Assembly: GCA_019239965.1 (NCBI GenBank)
Contig: JAFAZC010000161.1
Location: 1 to 37,627, forward strand
Direction of reading: 5' to 3'
Length of the DNA: 37,627 nt
Source of the DNA: Kutzneria sp.
Lineage (GTDB): Bacteria; Actinomycetota; Actinomycetes; Mycobacteriales; Pseudonocardiaceae
Below, piece after piece: positions 23,624-31,480 of the stretch. Both the position numbers and the translations under genes were made by a program. The stretch's first letter is position 1, and the number at the start of each line of letters is the position of its first letter. The notes beneath the pieces are model-generated. The model searched no databases and had not been told where the DNA came from. It saw nothing but the letters and a program-made list of their open reading frames with translations.

Positions 23624-25423
23624 CTACGCGTAGATCGAGGCGATCGCGTCGGCGTGGGTCTTGGCCACGACATTGCGCCGTACCTTCATGCTTGGCGTCA
23701 TCTCGCCGCCGGCTTCGGTGAAGTCCACCGGCAGGATGCGGAACTCGCGGATCGACTCCGCCTTGGACACCGCCTTGTTCGCCTCGTCGACCGCGGCCTT
23801 GATCTCCGCGTTGAGATCGGGGTCGCCGAGCATGTCCGCGAGCACGGAGTCCTTCGGTTTGCCGTTGGCGGCACACCATGTCGGGAAGAACTCCGGATCG
23901 ATGGTGATCAGCACGCCGATGAACGGCATCTTGTCTCCGACCACCATGCACTGGCTGATCAGCGGATGCGCCCGCAGCCGGTCCTCGAGCACGGTCGGCG
24001 CGACGTTCTTGCCGCCCGCGGTGACGATGATCTCCTTTTTTCTCCCGGTGATGCGCAGGAATCCCTCGTCGTCGAGCGCACCGAGATCACCGGTGTGGAA
24101 CCAGCTGTCCCGCAGCGCGTCGGCGGTGGCCTCAGGGTTGGCCCAGTAGCCGCTGAACACCATGTCGCCCTTGAGGAGGATTTCGCCGTCGTCGGCGATG
24201 CGTACCGCCGCGCCGGCCACCGGACGGCCGACCGTGCCGATCTTGGCCGCCGTGCTGACGTTCACACAGATCGCCGCCGAGGACTCGGTGAGCCCGTACC
24301 CCTCGAGCACCGGGATTCCGATGCCACGGAAGAAGTGCGCGAGCCGCTCGCCGAGCGGGGCGCCGCCGGAGACGGCGGCATGGCAGCGCCCGCCGAGAGT
24401 CGCCCGCAGTTTGCTGTAGACCAGACGGTCGAAGAGGGCATGCTTGACGCGCAGACCGAGGTTGATGCCGCTGCCGTCGAGCGCTTTGCTGTAGGCCACC
24501 GCGGTCTGCTCGGCGGCGTCGAAGACCCTGCCTTTGCCCGCGGCGTGTGCCTTCTGCTTGGCGGTGTTGTAGATCTTCTCGAACACCCTGGGCACGGCGA
24601 GCACGAAGTCCGGCCGGAAGGTGCCCAGATCTGCCACGAGGTTGCGGACGTCCGGGGTGTGCCCGAGCGTGCACCTCGCGTAGACCGCGCTCAGTGCGAC
24701 GGCCCTTGCGAGCACGTGCGCCATGGGCAGGAACATCAGCATGGCGTTACCGGGGGTCATTAGTTCGGGGAAGGCCGCCTTCGAGGCGCGCGCCTCGGCG
24801 ATCAGGTTGTGGTGGGTCAGTTGGCACCCCTTCGGCCGGCCCGTCGTACCCGAGGTGTAGATCAATGTCGCGGCGTCCGAGGCCAGCACGGCCTTGCGTG
24901 CCGCGGACAGGGTCTCGTCGGACACCTCGGCGCCGAGCTCGGTGAGCTCGTCGACGGCGGTGGCGTTCTCACCGCGTTCCAGCTGCCAGACGTGGCGCAG
25001 TTCCGCCAGCCTGTCCAGCAGACCGGTCACGGTCGCCCGGTGCACGGCTGTCTCGACAACCACCGCGCGCGCTCCGGAGTCCGCCAGGATCCACTCCACC
25101 TGCTCCGCCGAGGACGTCTCGTAGACCGGCACGCAGACAAGGCCCGCGGCCCAGATGGCGAAGTCCACCAGGGACCACTCGTAGCGGGTCTTGGACATCA
25201 GGGCGACCCGGTCGCCCCGCTCGAGGCCGGCGGCCAGGAAGCCCTTGGCTACGGCGGTCACCTCGGCGGCGAACTCCCTGGCGGTCACGTCGACCCACGT
25301 TCCGCCGACGCGCCGGCGGAAGCTCACCGCGGTGCTGAACCGTTCGGCGTTGGCCCACACCATGTCGGTGAGGTTCTCGTCCTCGGCAACAGCGGCGATG
25401 GCGGGAACGCTGAACTCGCGCAC
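23624..25423 (-). CDS. Long-chain fatty-acid-CoA ligase (FadD15-like)
   Basis: 599 residues from GTG 25423 with CGGAGG 6 nt upstream. AMP-forming adenylating enzyme: P-loop YTSGTTGRPKG (189-199), GYGLTESSAAICVN (adenine/acyl site), HTGDLGALDDEGFLRITGRKKEIIVTAGGKNVAP (hinge and C-terminal lobe), and the conserved PSMKVRRN near the end with the catalytic Lys. It makes acyl-CoA from fatty acid, ATP and CoA, probably for lipid degradation or envelope lipid synthesis. It is on the opposite strand from pimB' and the SRPBCC gene, as in mycobacteria (fadD15, Rv2187). TAGGTT about 35 bp upstream (near 25465) is a plausible -10. Confidence 0.9.
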   Translation of the reverse strand: MREFSVPAIAAVAEDENLTDMVWANAERFSTAVSFRRRVGGTWVDVTAREFAAEVTAVAKGFLAAGLERGDRVALMSKTRYEWSLVDFAIWAAGLVCVPVYETSSAEQVEWILADSGARAVVVETAVHRATVTGLLDRLAELRHVWQLERGENATAVDELTELGAEVSDETLSAARKAVLASDAATLIYTSGTTGRPKGCQLTHHNLIAEARASKAAFPELMTPGNAMLMFLPMAHVLARAVALSAVYARCTLGHTPDVRNLVADLGTFRPDFVLAVPRVFEKIYNTAKQKAHAAGKGRVFDAAEQTAVAYSKALDGSGINLGLRVKHALFDRLVYSKLRATLGGRCHAAVSGGAPLGERLAHFFRGIGIPVLEGYGLTESSAAICVNVSTAAKIGTVGRPVAGAAVRIADDGEILLKGDMVFSGYWANPEATADALRDSWFHTGDLGALDDEGFLRITGRKKEIIVTAGGKNVAPTVLEDRLRAHPLISQCMVVGDKMPFIGVLITIDPEFFPTWCAANGKPKDSVLADMLGDPDLNAEIKAAVDEANKAVSKAESIREFRILPVDFTEAGGEMTPSMKVRRNVVAKTHADAIASIYA

Positions 25424-25532
25424 GTCGACCTCCGGAATGTCGTGACGTCACCGGGGAGACAACCTAGTGTGTGGACACTGCCACGCCTAGCCTAACCGCC
25501 GCTCGAGTCCCCATCGTGGCAGGCTGACGGGC

Positions 25533-25928
25533 GTGCCAGCCGTTGACGTCGTCGACGAGACCTTCCTCGCCGTGCCGCCGAGCATGGTCGCCGCGGTGTT
25601 CGCCGATCCCGTGAACTGGCCGCGGTTCTGGCCCGACCTGCGGTTGTCGCTCTACGCCGACCGCGGTGCGGAGGGTCTGCGGTGGACGGTGCGAGGCGGT
25701 CTTGTCGGCACCATGGAGGTGTGGCTGGAGCCGGTGCTCGACGGCACGCTGGTGCACTACTTCCTGCGCGCCGATCCGGTCGAACCGTTCCGGCGGCCGA
25801 GGGACCGGGTGGCCGCGGTGCGCCGACGACACCTCGCGGCCAAAGCGATCGCGTTCGGCCTCAAGTCGTCTCTCGAGCGGGGTCGGGAACCCGGGTTGCC
25901 GCCGGAGGAGGGGCCCGCGGCACCGTAG
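25533..25928 (+). CDS. SRPBCC (polyketide cyclase/dehydrase-like) protein
   Basis: 131 residues from GTG 25533. An N-terminal strand VDVVDETFLAVPPSMVAAVFADPVNWPRFWPDL is the usual SRPBCC/START entry, followed by beta strands (LRWTVRGGLVGTMEVWLEPV, LVHYFLRADPV) and a C-terminal helix (RRRHLAAKAIAFGLKSSLE). The fold makes a ligand pocket for a hydrophobic molecule; no catalytic residues can be assigned. CAGGCT lies seven bases before the start, a near-match to the leaderless -10 pattern. It begins the run of plus-strand genes to 29809 and matches Rv2186c in position and size. Confidence 0.8.
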   Translation: MPAVDVVDETFLAVPPSMVAAVFADPVNWPRFWPDLRLSLYADRGAEGLRWTVRGGLVGTMEVWLEPVLDGTLVHYFLRADPVEPFRRPRDRVAAVRRRHLAAKAIAFGLKSSLERGREPGLPPEEGPAAP

Positions 25929-25931
25929 GGT
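25926..25931 (+). promoter_or_regulatory. Leaderless-type -10 box TAGGGT overlapping the previous stop
   Basis: TAGGGT, six bases (ggagcc), then GTG 25938. Its TAG is the stop codon of the SRPBCC gene. GGAG in the spacer is too close to the GTG to serve well as a ribosome site. Confidence 0.5.
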
Positions 25932-25937
25932 GGAGCC

Positions 25938-26726
25938 GTGCGTGTCCATGTCGTCTCCGACGTCCACGGCAACGCCGAGGCGCTGGCCAGGGCCGGTGAG
26001 GGCGCCGACGCCCTTTTCGTGCTTGGGGACCTGCTGAACTTCGTGGACTACCACGATCACGCCGGCGGCATCATGGGAGCCGTCTTCGGGCCGGACAAGG
26101 TGGCCAGGTACGCCGAGTTCCGTAGGGGCCAGCGGACCAGGGAGGCGGTGGCCTACGTCCGCTCGCTGTGGGCGGGGCTCAACGGCGACGGGACCGTTGT
26201 CAGGCAGGCCGTCCGCGACCAGTACGAGCGACTGTTCGCCGCGATGACCGCACCGACCTACGCCACACCGGGCAACGTCGACGATCCGACGCTGTGGCCG
26301 GAGTTCGCCGGCGCGGGCGTGCACGTCCTCGATGGGCAGAGCACCGAGATCGGCGGGCTGCGTGTCGGCTTCGTCGGTGGCGCCCTGCTGCCGGACGGGG
26401 TGCGGCGCAAGGACAACGGGGTGTGGCATCCCTACCTGCGTTTCGAGTCGGAGTTCGTCGCTGCGGTCGCCGCACTCGGGAAGGTCGACGTGGTGTGCAC
26501 CCACGTTCCGCCGGCGGTGCCCGACCTGACCTACGACGTGGTCGCACGGCGTGCCGAACTGGGCTCGACCACCCTGCTCACCATGATCCGGGACACCGTG
26601 CCCCGCTGGTCGCTGTTCGGCCATGTGCACCAGCCGCTGGCCCGCAGGGTGCGGGTCGGCAGGACCGAGTGCGTCAACGTCGGACATTTTCAACGTTCCG
26701 GGACGCCGTACGTGCTGCGCTTCTAG
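25938..26726 (+). CDS. Calcineurin-like metallophosphoesterase
   Basis: 262 residues from GTG 25938. The five phosphoesterase motifs are in order: SDVHGN (Asp8, His10), FVLGDLLNF, TPGNVDD, CTHVPP and FGHVHQPLARR. These bind two metal ions. An insert between motifs 2 and 3 (MGAVFGPDKVARYAEFRRGQRTREAVAYVRSL) is helical and specific. The substrate could be a phosphodiester, nucleotide or phospholipid; it is not decidable here. It has its own leaderless -10 that overlaps the previous stop, and a further one separates it from the next gene. Confidence 0.88.
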   Translation: MRVHVVSDVHGNAEALARAGEGADALFVLGDLLNFVDYHDHAGGIMGAVFGPDKVARYAEFRRGQRTREAVAYVRSLWAGLNGDGTVVRQAVRDQYERLFAAMTAPTYATPGNVDDPTLWPEFAGAGVHVLDGQSTEIGGLRVGFVGGALLPDGVRRKDNGVWHPYLRFESEFVAAVAALGKVDVVCTHVPPAVPDLTYDVVARRAELGSTTLLTMIRDTVPRWSLFGHVHQPLARRVRVGRTECVNVGHFQRSGTPYVLRF

Positions 26727-26733
26727 GAACAGG

Positions 26734-26739
26734 TAGCCT
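26734..26739 (+). promoter_or_regulatory. Leaderless-type -10 box TAGCCT
   Basis: TAGCCT, seven bases (gccgaat), then ATG 26747, with no Shine-Dalgarno. It lies in the 20-bp gap after the phosphoesterase gene. Confidence 0.6.
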
Positions 26740-26746
26740 GCCGAAT

Positions 26747-27187
26747 ATGGCCGACGAGTCAACCCAGTCCATCGTGATCAATGCCGAGCCGGCGCGGATC
26801 ATGGCCGTGATCGCGGATTTCGCCGCGTATCCATCGTGGGCGAACGGGGTGAAGTCGGCCGAGGTCCTGTCCACCGACGGCGACGGCCGTGCCGAGCAGG
26901 TTCGCTTCCTGCTCGACCAGGGGCCTATCAAGGACGAGTACACGCTCGCGTACCGGTGGGCGGCCGACGGGATGTCGGTGTCCTGGGACTTGGTCAAGGG
27001 ACAGATGCAGAAGTCGCAGCGGGGCAGTTACCAGCTCGTGGCCGGCTCGGACGGTACGAAGGTGACCTACACCCTCGCCGTGCAGCTCGCCATTCCGATG
27101 ATCGGGCTGATCAGACGCAAGGCCGAGAAGATGGTCATGGACACCGCGCTCAAGGAGCTCAAACGCCAGGTGGAAGGTGCGAGCTGA
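26747..27187 (+). CDS. SRPBCC family protein (Rv2185c-like)
   Basis: 146 residues. A START/SRPBCC domain: QSIVINAEPARIMAVIADFAAYPSWANGVKSAEV, then strands VRFLLDQGPIKDEYTLAYRW and SVSWDLVKGQMQKSQRGSYQL, and the C-terminal helix LIRRKAEKMVMDTALKELKRQVEG. It is more helix-flanked than the shorter SRPBCC protein at 25533 and probably binds a lipid or polyketide-like ligand (inference). It is followed 14 nt later by the ArsA-like ATPase. The pairing SRPBCC-ArsA-like is conserved in actinobacteria (Rv2185c-Rv2184c), suggesting a joint role. Confidence 0.85.
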   Translation: MADESTQSIVINAEPARIMAVIADFAAYPSWANGVKSAEVLSTDGDGRAEQVRFLLDQGPIKDEYTLAYRWAADGMSVSWDLVKGQMQKSQRGSYQLVAGSDGTKVTYTLAVQLAIPMIGLIRRKAEKMVMDTALKELKRQVEGAS

Positions 27188-27201
27188 GCGGCAACGGCGG
27201 C

Positions 27202-28425
27202 ATGCGGGTTCTGCTGTTCACCGGCAAGGGCGGTGTCGGCAAGACGACGCTGGCCGCGGCGACCGCCGCCGCGCTCGCCGCGAGGGGGCGCAAGGCGCTG
27301 GTCGTGTCGACCGACCCCGCTCATTCGCTTGCCGACGCTCTCGGGCATGAACTCGGCGATCGTCCGTCTGAAGTGGACGGAGGACTGTACGGCGTCCAGA
27401 TCGATCCGAGGGGACTGGTCGACGAGGCCTGGCACGAGTTGCGCCGCCACCTGCACACCATGCTCGCCGGCGCCGGCATTGACGAACTCGAGGCCGAGGA
27501 GCTGACCGTGCTCCCCGGAGTCGAGGAACTGCTGACGCTGGCCGAAGTGCACCGGCTCGCCGGGCCGGATGCCGTTACAGGGCCATGGAACACCGTGATC
27601 GTCGATTGTGGACCAACCGCGGAAACGCTGCGGCTGCTGGCTCTGCCCGAGGCCGTCGGCCGCTACCTCGAGCGGCTTTTCCCCGCCCACCGACGTGCCG
27701 TGGCCGGGCTGCTCGCGACCATGGCGGGCAGTTCAGCTCCGACGCACTGGGATGCCGCGGCCGAGGCGATCGGCCGGCTCGCCGACCATCTGCGGGCCGT
27801 TCACACATTGCTGACCGACCAGGACCGGACCAGCGTTCGACTCGTGCTCACGCCGGAAAGGGTCGTCGTCGCCGAGACCCGACGTACGCTGACAGCTCTT
27901 GCGCTGCAAGGGATCCATGTGGACACCCTGATCGCCAACCGGTTGCTGCCCGATCCGGCCGCGAGCACCGGCCCGGCCGCGGACTGGCTCGCCGCACGGC
28001 GGGCCGAACAGCTCGCCGTGCTCGACGAACTCCGTGCGACCAGCGTGCCGGCTGTGCGTACGGTCGGGCACCGGGGCAGCGAACCTGTCGGTGTCCCAGC
28101 GCTGGTTGACCTTGCCGGGGAGTTGTACCCGGAGGCCGACCCGCTGCCCGGGCCGACGCCGCCCGGTGGACGACTGCTGTCGGTACGCAGTGAAGGACAG
28201 GGCGCTGACCTGCGGTATCGTCTGCGGATCGCGGTTCCGCTCACCGAGCACAGTGAACTGGACCTGGCCCGGGTCGACGACGAGCTGTCGGTCACCGTCG
28301 ACGGCCGCCGGCGGATGATCGCGCTGCCCTCGGCACTGCGGCGCTGCGAGGTCGACGATGCCCGGGTGGACGACGGGGGCCTGGTCGTGTGGTTCCACCC
28401 CGACCCCCGACTGTGGATGCGGTGA
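27202..28425 (+). CDS. ArsA/GET3-like ATPase with C-terminal HSP20-like domain
   Basis: 407 residues from ATG 27202. The SIMIBI-class P-loop FTGKGGVGKTT (7-16) and switch DPAHS (38-42) are clear, followed by VIVDCGPTAETLRLL, a variant of the switch-II region DTAPTGHTLRLL. The last 75 residues (LRYRLRIAVPLTEHSELDLARVDDELSV...) form the beta-sandwich seen after ArsA in this family (ArsA_HSP20). The family drives energy-dependent targeting or metalloid pump functions; there is no ArsB partner here and no conserved arsenite cysteines, so an arsenic role is unlikely. ATG is the first good start after the SRPBCC stop. It overlaps the next gene by TGATG. Confidence 0.88.
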   Translation: MRVLLFTGKGGVGKTTLAAATAAALAARGRKALVVSTDPAHSLADALGHELGDRPSEVDGGLYGVQIDPRGLVDEAWHELRRHLHTMLAGAGIDELEAEELTVLPGVEELLTLAEVHRLAGPDAVTGPWNTVIVDCGPTAETLRLLALPEAVGRYLERLFPAHRRAVAGLLATMAGSSAPTHWDAAAEAIGRLADHLRAVHTLLTDQDRTSVRLVLTPERVVVAETRRTLTALALQGIHVDTLIANRLLPDPAASTGPAADWLAARRAEQLAVLDELRATSVPAVRTVGHRGSEPVGVPALVDLAGELYPEADPLPGPTPPGGRLLSVRSEGQGADLRYRLRIAVPLTEHSELDLARVDDELSVTVDGRRRMIALPSALRRCEVDDARVDDGGLVVWFHPDPRLWMR

Positions 28426-28856
28426 TGGGCGTGAGTGACACTGATCAGGATTCGACCCTGGGCCAGGATTCGAGCAGAACGGTCACCGAGGAGCTCCGCC
28501 TGTTGCTCGAGGCGGTGGCCGAACGGGCAGAGCCCTGGTTGCAGCGGCTTGGCACCGGCAAGGACGGCACCGAGCACGTCGAGGGGTCCTGCGACTGGTG
28601 CCCGGTGTGCGCGGTTGCCGCCGTCCTGCGCGGTGAGCGCTCCGAGCTGGCCGCCAAGGCCGCGGAGCACGCCGCTGGCCTGCTCGCGGTGCTGCGGATG
28701 GCCATGCGGCAGCCCCCCGATGCTCCGCCCGCCGACACCCCGGCCCCGTCGGGGGAGCGGACGGCACGGGCCGGTGAGGAGTCGGACAGTGCGCGGCCGC
28801 CGCGGGTCCGGAAGATCGCGGTCCACCGCGGGGCCGGGGGACAGCCACGGTGCTGA
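28425..28856 (+). CDS. Small conserved protein with a C-x2-C-x2-C motif (Rv2183c-like)
   Basis: 143 residues starting at ATG 28425, its A being the last base of the upstream TGA. An acidic N terminus is followed by a helix (EELRLLLEAVAERAEPWL), then SCDWCPVC with Cys56, Cys59 and Cys62, then another helix (ELAAKAAEHAAGLLAVLRMAM) and a Pro-rich basic tail. Three closely spaced cysteines could bind a metal or cluster together with another group. DUF5304-type proteins in Streptomyces look similar. Function unknown. It is coupled on both sides: it overlaps the ArsA-like ATPase by one base and the ROK kinase by 7 bp. Confidence 0.7.
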   Translation: MGVSDTDQDSTLGQDSSRTVTEELRLLLEAVAERAEPWLQRLGTGKDGTEHVEGSCDWCPVCAVAAVLRGERSELAAKAAEHAAGLLAVLRMAMRQPPDAPPADTPAPSGERTARAGEESDSARPPRVRKIAVHRGAGGQPRC

Positions 28857-29809
28857 CCGTCGGCGTTGACGTCGGCGGCACGAGTGTTCGGGCTGGAGTG
28901 GTGGATGCCGGCGGCGCCGTCCTCGACACCACCCGGTCGCCGACGCCCGAAGGCGGCGCTCCCCTCGAGAAGGCCGTTGTCGCGGCCGTCACCGAGCTGA
29001 CCGCCCGCCACCCGGTGGCCGCCGTCGGTCTCGCGGTGGCCGGGTTCGTGACGGAGAACCGGCTCGGCGTGCGGTTCGCCCCCCACCTCGCCTGGCGCGA
29101 CACTCCCGTCGCCGAGGAGATGACCGGACAGTTGGGACTTCCGGTCGTGCTCGAGCACGACACCAATGCGGCCGCCCTCGCCGAGTACCGGTTCGGCGCG
29201 GCCCGAGGTGCCAAGGTGGCGGTGCTGGTCGCCTTGGGCACCGGCATCGGCGGTGCCCTGCTGGTGGATGGGCAGGCGTTCCGCGGGGCGTACGGCGTCG
29301 CCCCCGAGCTTGGCCACCTGCGGCTGGTTCCCGGTGGACGGGCGTGCCCGTGCGGTAAGCGGGGCTGCTGGGAGCGGTACTGCAGCGGGACGGCACTGGG
29401 CGCCACGGCCGTCGAATTGATGGCGACCTATCCGGCCATGGCGACGGTGCTCGACGGCGCGAGCGTGACTGGCCGCCGCGTTGCCGCGGCGGCCCGGGAA
29501 GGCGATCCGGTGGCGCGGCGGGCAATGGCCGAGCTGGCCGTCTGGTTGGGCGAGGGCTTCGCGCTCGTCGCCGACGTGTACGACCCGGAAGTCATCGTGG
29601 TCGGGGGCGGGGTGTCGGAGTCGGCGCCGTTGTTTCTCGACGAGGCGAGGCAGCACTATGCCGCCGTGGTGACCGGCGCCGGCCACCGGCCGCTGGCCCG
29701 TGTCCGCACCGCCCAGCTGGGCGCCGACGCCGGCATCGTCGGCGCCGCGACGCTCGCCAGGGACCTGATCACCGATCCCGGCCGCCCCGGTATCCGACGC
29801 CCGCGGTAA
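28850..29809 (+). CDS. ROK family glucokinase
   Basis: 319 residues from GTG 28850. ATP site VGVDVGGTSVRAG at the N terminus, catalytic Asp104 in LEHDTNAAAL, phosphate loop LGTGIGGALL, ELGH (His156) with the ROK zinc motif CPCGKRGCWE (Cys166, Cys168, Cys173), and VIVVGGGVSESAPLFL near the end. It phosphorylates glucose or a related sugar; ROK kinases and repressors share the fold, but no helix-turn-helix is present here, so it is a kinase. It overlaps the preceding gene by 7 bp and ends the plus-strand run from 25533. Confidence 0.9.
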   Translation: MLTVGVDVGGTSVRAGVVDAGGAVLDTTRSPTPEGGAPLEKAVVAAVTELTARHPVAAVGLAVAGFVTENRLGVRFAPHLAWRDTPVAEEMTGQLGLPVVLEHDTNAAALAEYRFGAARGAKVAVLVALGTGIGGALLVDGQAFRGAYGVAPELGHLRLVPGGRACPCGKRGCWERYCSGTALGATAVELMATYPAMATVLDGASVTGRRVAAAAREGDPVARRAMAELAVWLGEGFALVADVYDPEVIVVGGGVSESAPLFLDEARQHYAAVVTGAGHRPLARVRTAQLGADAGIVGAATLARDLITDPGRPGIRRPR

Positions 29810-29931
29810 CGCCGCACCGCCACGGTTTCGGGTCGCGCTAGTGACCAGGGCGCTGTTGCGCACGTCGTTTCACCAGTTGCTGTCAACAGGTATCGGTGGC
29901 TTGCGGCCGACGGGGATCCCTACAGGTGCCG

Positions 29932-30106
29932 CTACCCTGAAGAGCACTCGGCGAAGAAGGTGTTCCTGTGGACGTCACCGACCCGCGGGATGTGGTCGAT
30001 GTCCGGGAAACGGTTGTTGGCAACGTGGATGACGTTCTGCGTCGATGAGCTTGACCACGCGGTCACTCCGGGTCAGCGAGCCGACCCAGCTCTCAAAGCT
30101 GGGCAC
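29932..30106 (-). pseudogene. Small unrecognised protein relic with a single-base frameshift
   Basis: From GTG 30106 on the minus strand the frame reads VPSFESWVGSLTRSDRVVKLIDA. A one-base skip near 30045 continues as NVIHVANNRFPDIDHIPRV and GDVHRNTFFAECSSG, ending TAG 29934-29932. The 175-nt length is one base too long for 57 whole codons plus a stop. Both parts have high G/C third positions and natural residue composition. I do not recognise the family. It begins inside the 3' end of the 30093-30530 gene. Plus-strand frames here are also open but rich in Met/Trp and look unnatural. Confidence 0.4.
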
Positions 30107-30530
30107 CGTCGTCGCCGTCGTGTTCGGACGGCGGCCCGTGCCGCATCCGCAGCAGTAGCCAGCCTGCCCCACTGACCAGGGCGATCAGGGCCAGGGGACT
30201 GGCGGCCGGGGTGCCCAACCCGACCGCGTTGGGGATGAGCAGCAGGACGGCGCCGATCAATAGCAGTCCGACCGCCACGACGGTCATCGGGTGCGGCCGG
30301 GGGAACGGCGGCGGATCGGGAGGGACGTAGTGCTCCTCTGAATCCGCCGCCCACTGCTCGCCGGTGTCCCCTTCGCGTGACTCGGCCTCGCGTCCCCACC
30401 GGTCGTCGGGCTCCGGCGTGTCCTCAGGCCACTGGGTGGCGACCCCATCCCGCTGCAGGCCGGCGACGATCTCCGCGAACGCCGCGTCGACGTTCTCCGG
30501 TCCGTCGGGGTTGCCCGCTGGTCCAGTCAC
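30093..30530 (-). CDS. Hypothetical membrane protein with acidic N-terminal domain
   Basis: 145 residues from GTG 30530, GGAGG about 5 nt upstream. Residues 1-75 are acidic and soluble (DAAFAEIVAGLQRDGVATQWP, many Asp/Glu/Pro). Two hydrophobic helices follow: MTVVAVGLLLIGAVLLLIP and PLALIALVSGAGWLLLRM, ending with a short charged tail (HDGDDGAQL). Both ends would be cytosolic. I do not recognise a named family, though small actinobacterial membrane proteins of this layout are common. It is on the strand opposite to its neighbours. Confidence 0.6.
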   Translation of the reverse strand: MTGPAGNPDGPENVDAAFAEIVAGLQRDGVATQWPEDTPEPDDRWGREAESREGDTGEQWAADSEEHYVPPDPPPFPRPHPMTVVAVGLLLIGAVLLLIPNAVGLGTPAASPLALIALVSGAGWLLLRMRHGPPSEHDGDDGAQL

Positions 30531-30656
30531 CCGGCCTCCGCTCGACGGCTCGACCGGCGAGCCGTGTGGTCACCTCAATTCTCCCACGCGGCGCGTTGTT
30601 CGCGTGGTTCGCACGGCCGGCTTCTCGCCGTCGCCGGCTCGGTGCCGTGGCGATCA

Positions 30657-30686
30657 TTGTGCGAGGCGGCTACCGGTCCGTACGCT
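30657..30686 (+). promoter_or_regulatory. Promoter of plsC, TTGTGC-N18-TACGCT
   Basis: TTGTGC (30657-30662) and TACGCT (30681-30686) with an 18-bp spacer. The predicted leader is about 87 nt before the GTG at 30780. It lies in the 249-bp gap after the opposite-strand membrane gene. Confidence 0.5.
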
Positions 30687-30779
30687 GACCGGTTGATGCC
30701 CGCGGGCCACCGTCCGCGGGCCGCCTGACGCCCACCGGCTGCCCGGCGCGGAAGCCAACGGAAGGAGGTGCTCGCCGCG

Positions 30780-31472
30780 GTGCTGTACTGGGTAATGAAG
30801 TACGCCCTGCTCGGGCCGCTTTTGCGGGTGTTCTTCCGGCCGAAGATCGAGGGGCTCGAGAACGTGCCCGCCGAGGGTGGCGCGATCCTGGCCAGCAACC
30901 ACCTGGCTGTCTCCGACTCCTTCTTCCTGCCCCTGATGGTTCCCCGGCGCATTACCTTCCCCGCCAAGCGCGAGTACTTCACGGGCACCGGGGTGCGGGG
31001 CAGGCTCAAGAAGTGGTTCTTCAGCGGAGTCGGCCAGGTGCCCATCGACCGGTCGAGCGCCTCGGCCGCCCAGGCGGCCCTGGACACCTGCGTGCGGCTG
31101 CTCAAGGAAGGGCACCTCGTCGGCATCTATCCCGAGGGCACCCGCTCGCCGGACGGCCGGCTGTACAAGGGCAAGACCGGCATGGCCAGGATGGCACTGG
31201 AGGCCGGGGTTCCCGTCCTGCCGGTGGCGATGTTCGGCACGGACAAGGCCAACCCGATCGGCTCACGGATGTGGCGGCCGTACCCGATTCGTATCAAGAT
31301 CGGCAAGCCGTTGGAGTTCTCCCGATACGAGGGTCTCGACGGCGACCGTTTCGTGGAACGTTCCATCACCGATGAGATCATGTACGCGCTGATGGAGCTG
31401 TCGGGCCAGGAGTACGTCGACGTCTACGCGGCGAAGCTGAAGGAGACGGCCGCCTCGCGCGTCGCGGCGTGA
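30780..31472 (+). CDS. plsC: 1-acylglycerol-3-phosphate O-acyltransferase
   Basis: 230 residues from GTG 30780, 11 nt after AGGAGG; GTG 30768 is inside the ribosome site. PlsC motifs: NHLAVSDSFF (H-x4-D, His41 and Asp46), FTGTGVRGRLKKWFF, VPIDR, and YPEGTRSPDG (Glu118). It acylates lysophosphatidic acid to phosphatidic acid at the membrane, anchored by the N-terminal hydrophobic segment MLYWVMKYALLGPLLRVFF. It is the positional and sequence match of mycobacterial Rv2182c. It converges on the second asnB with only 8 bp between stops. Confidence 0.93.
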   Translation: MLYWVMKYALLGPLLRVFFRPKIEGLENVPAEGGAILASNHLAVSDSFFLPLMVPRRITFPAKREYFTGTGVRGRLKKWFFSGVGQVPIDRSSASAAQAALDTCVRLLKEGHLVGIYPEGTRSPDGRLYKGKTGMARMALEAGVPVLPVAMFGTDKANPIGSRMWRPYPIRIKIGKPLEFSRYEGLDGDRFVERSITDEIMYALMELSGQEYVDVYAAKLKETAASRVAA

Positions 31473-31480
31473 CGGCCGGG

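Noticed and set aside
27202-28425. Arsenite efflux ATPase ArsA
   Set aside because: There is no ArsB or ArsR nearby, no tandem second ATPase half, and no conserved arsenite-binding cysteines, so only the ArsA/GET3 fold is claimed.
29960-30175. Plus-strand open frame of 71 codons after the ROK gene
   Set aside because: It is rich in Met, Trp and Arg and overlaps the more natural minus-strand peptide at 29932-30106.
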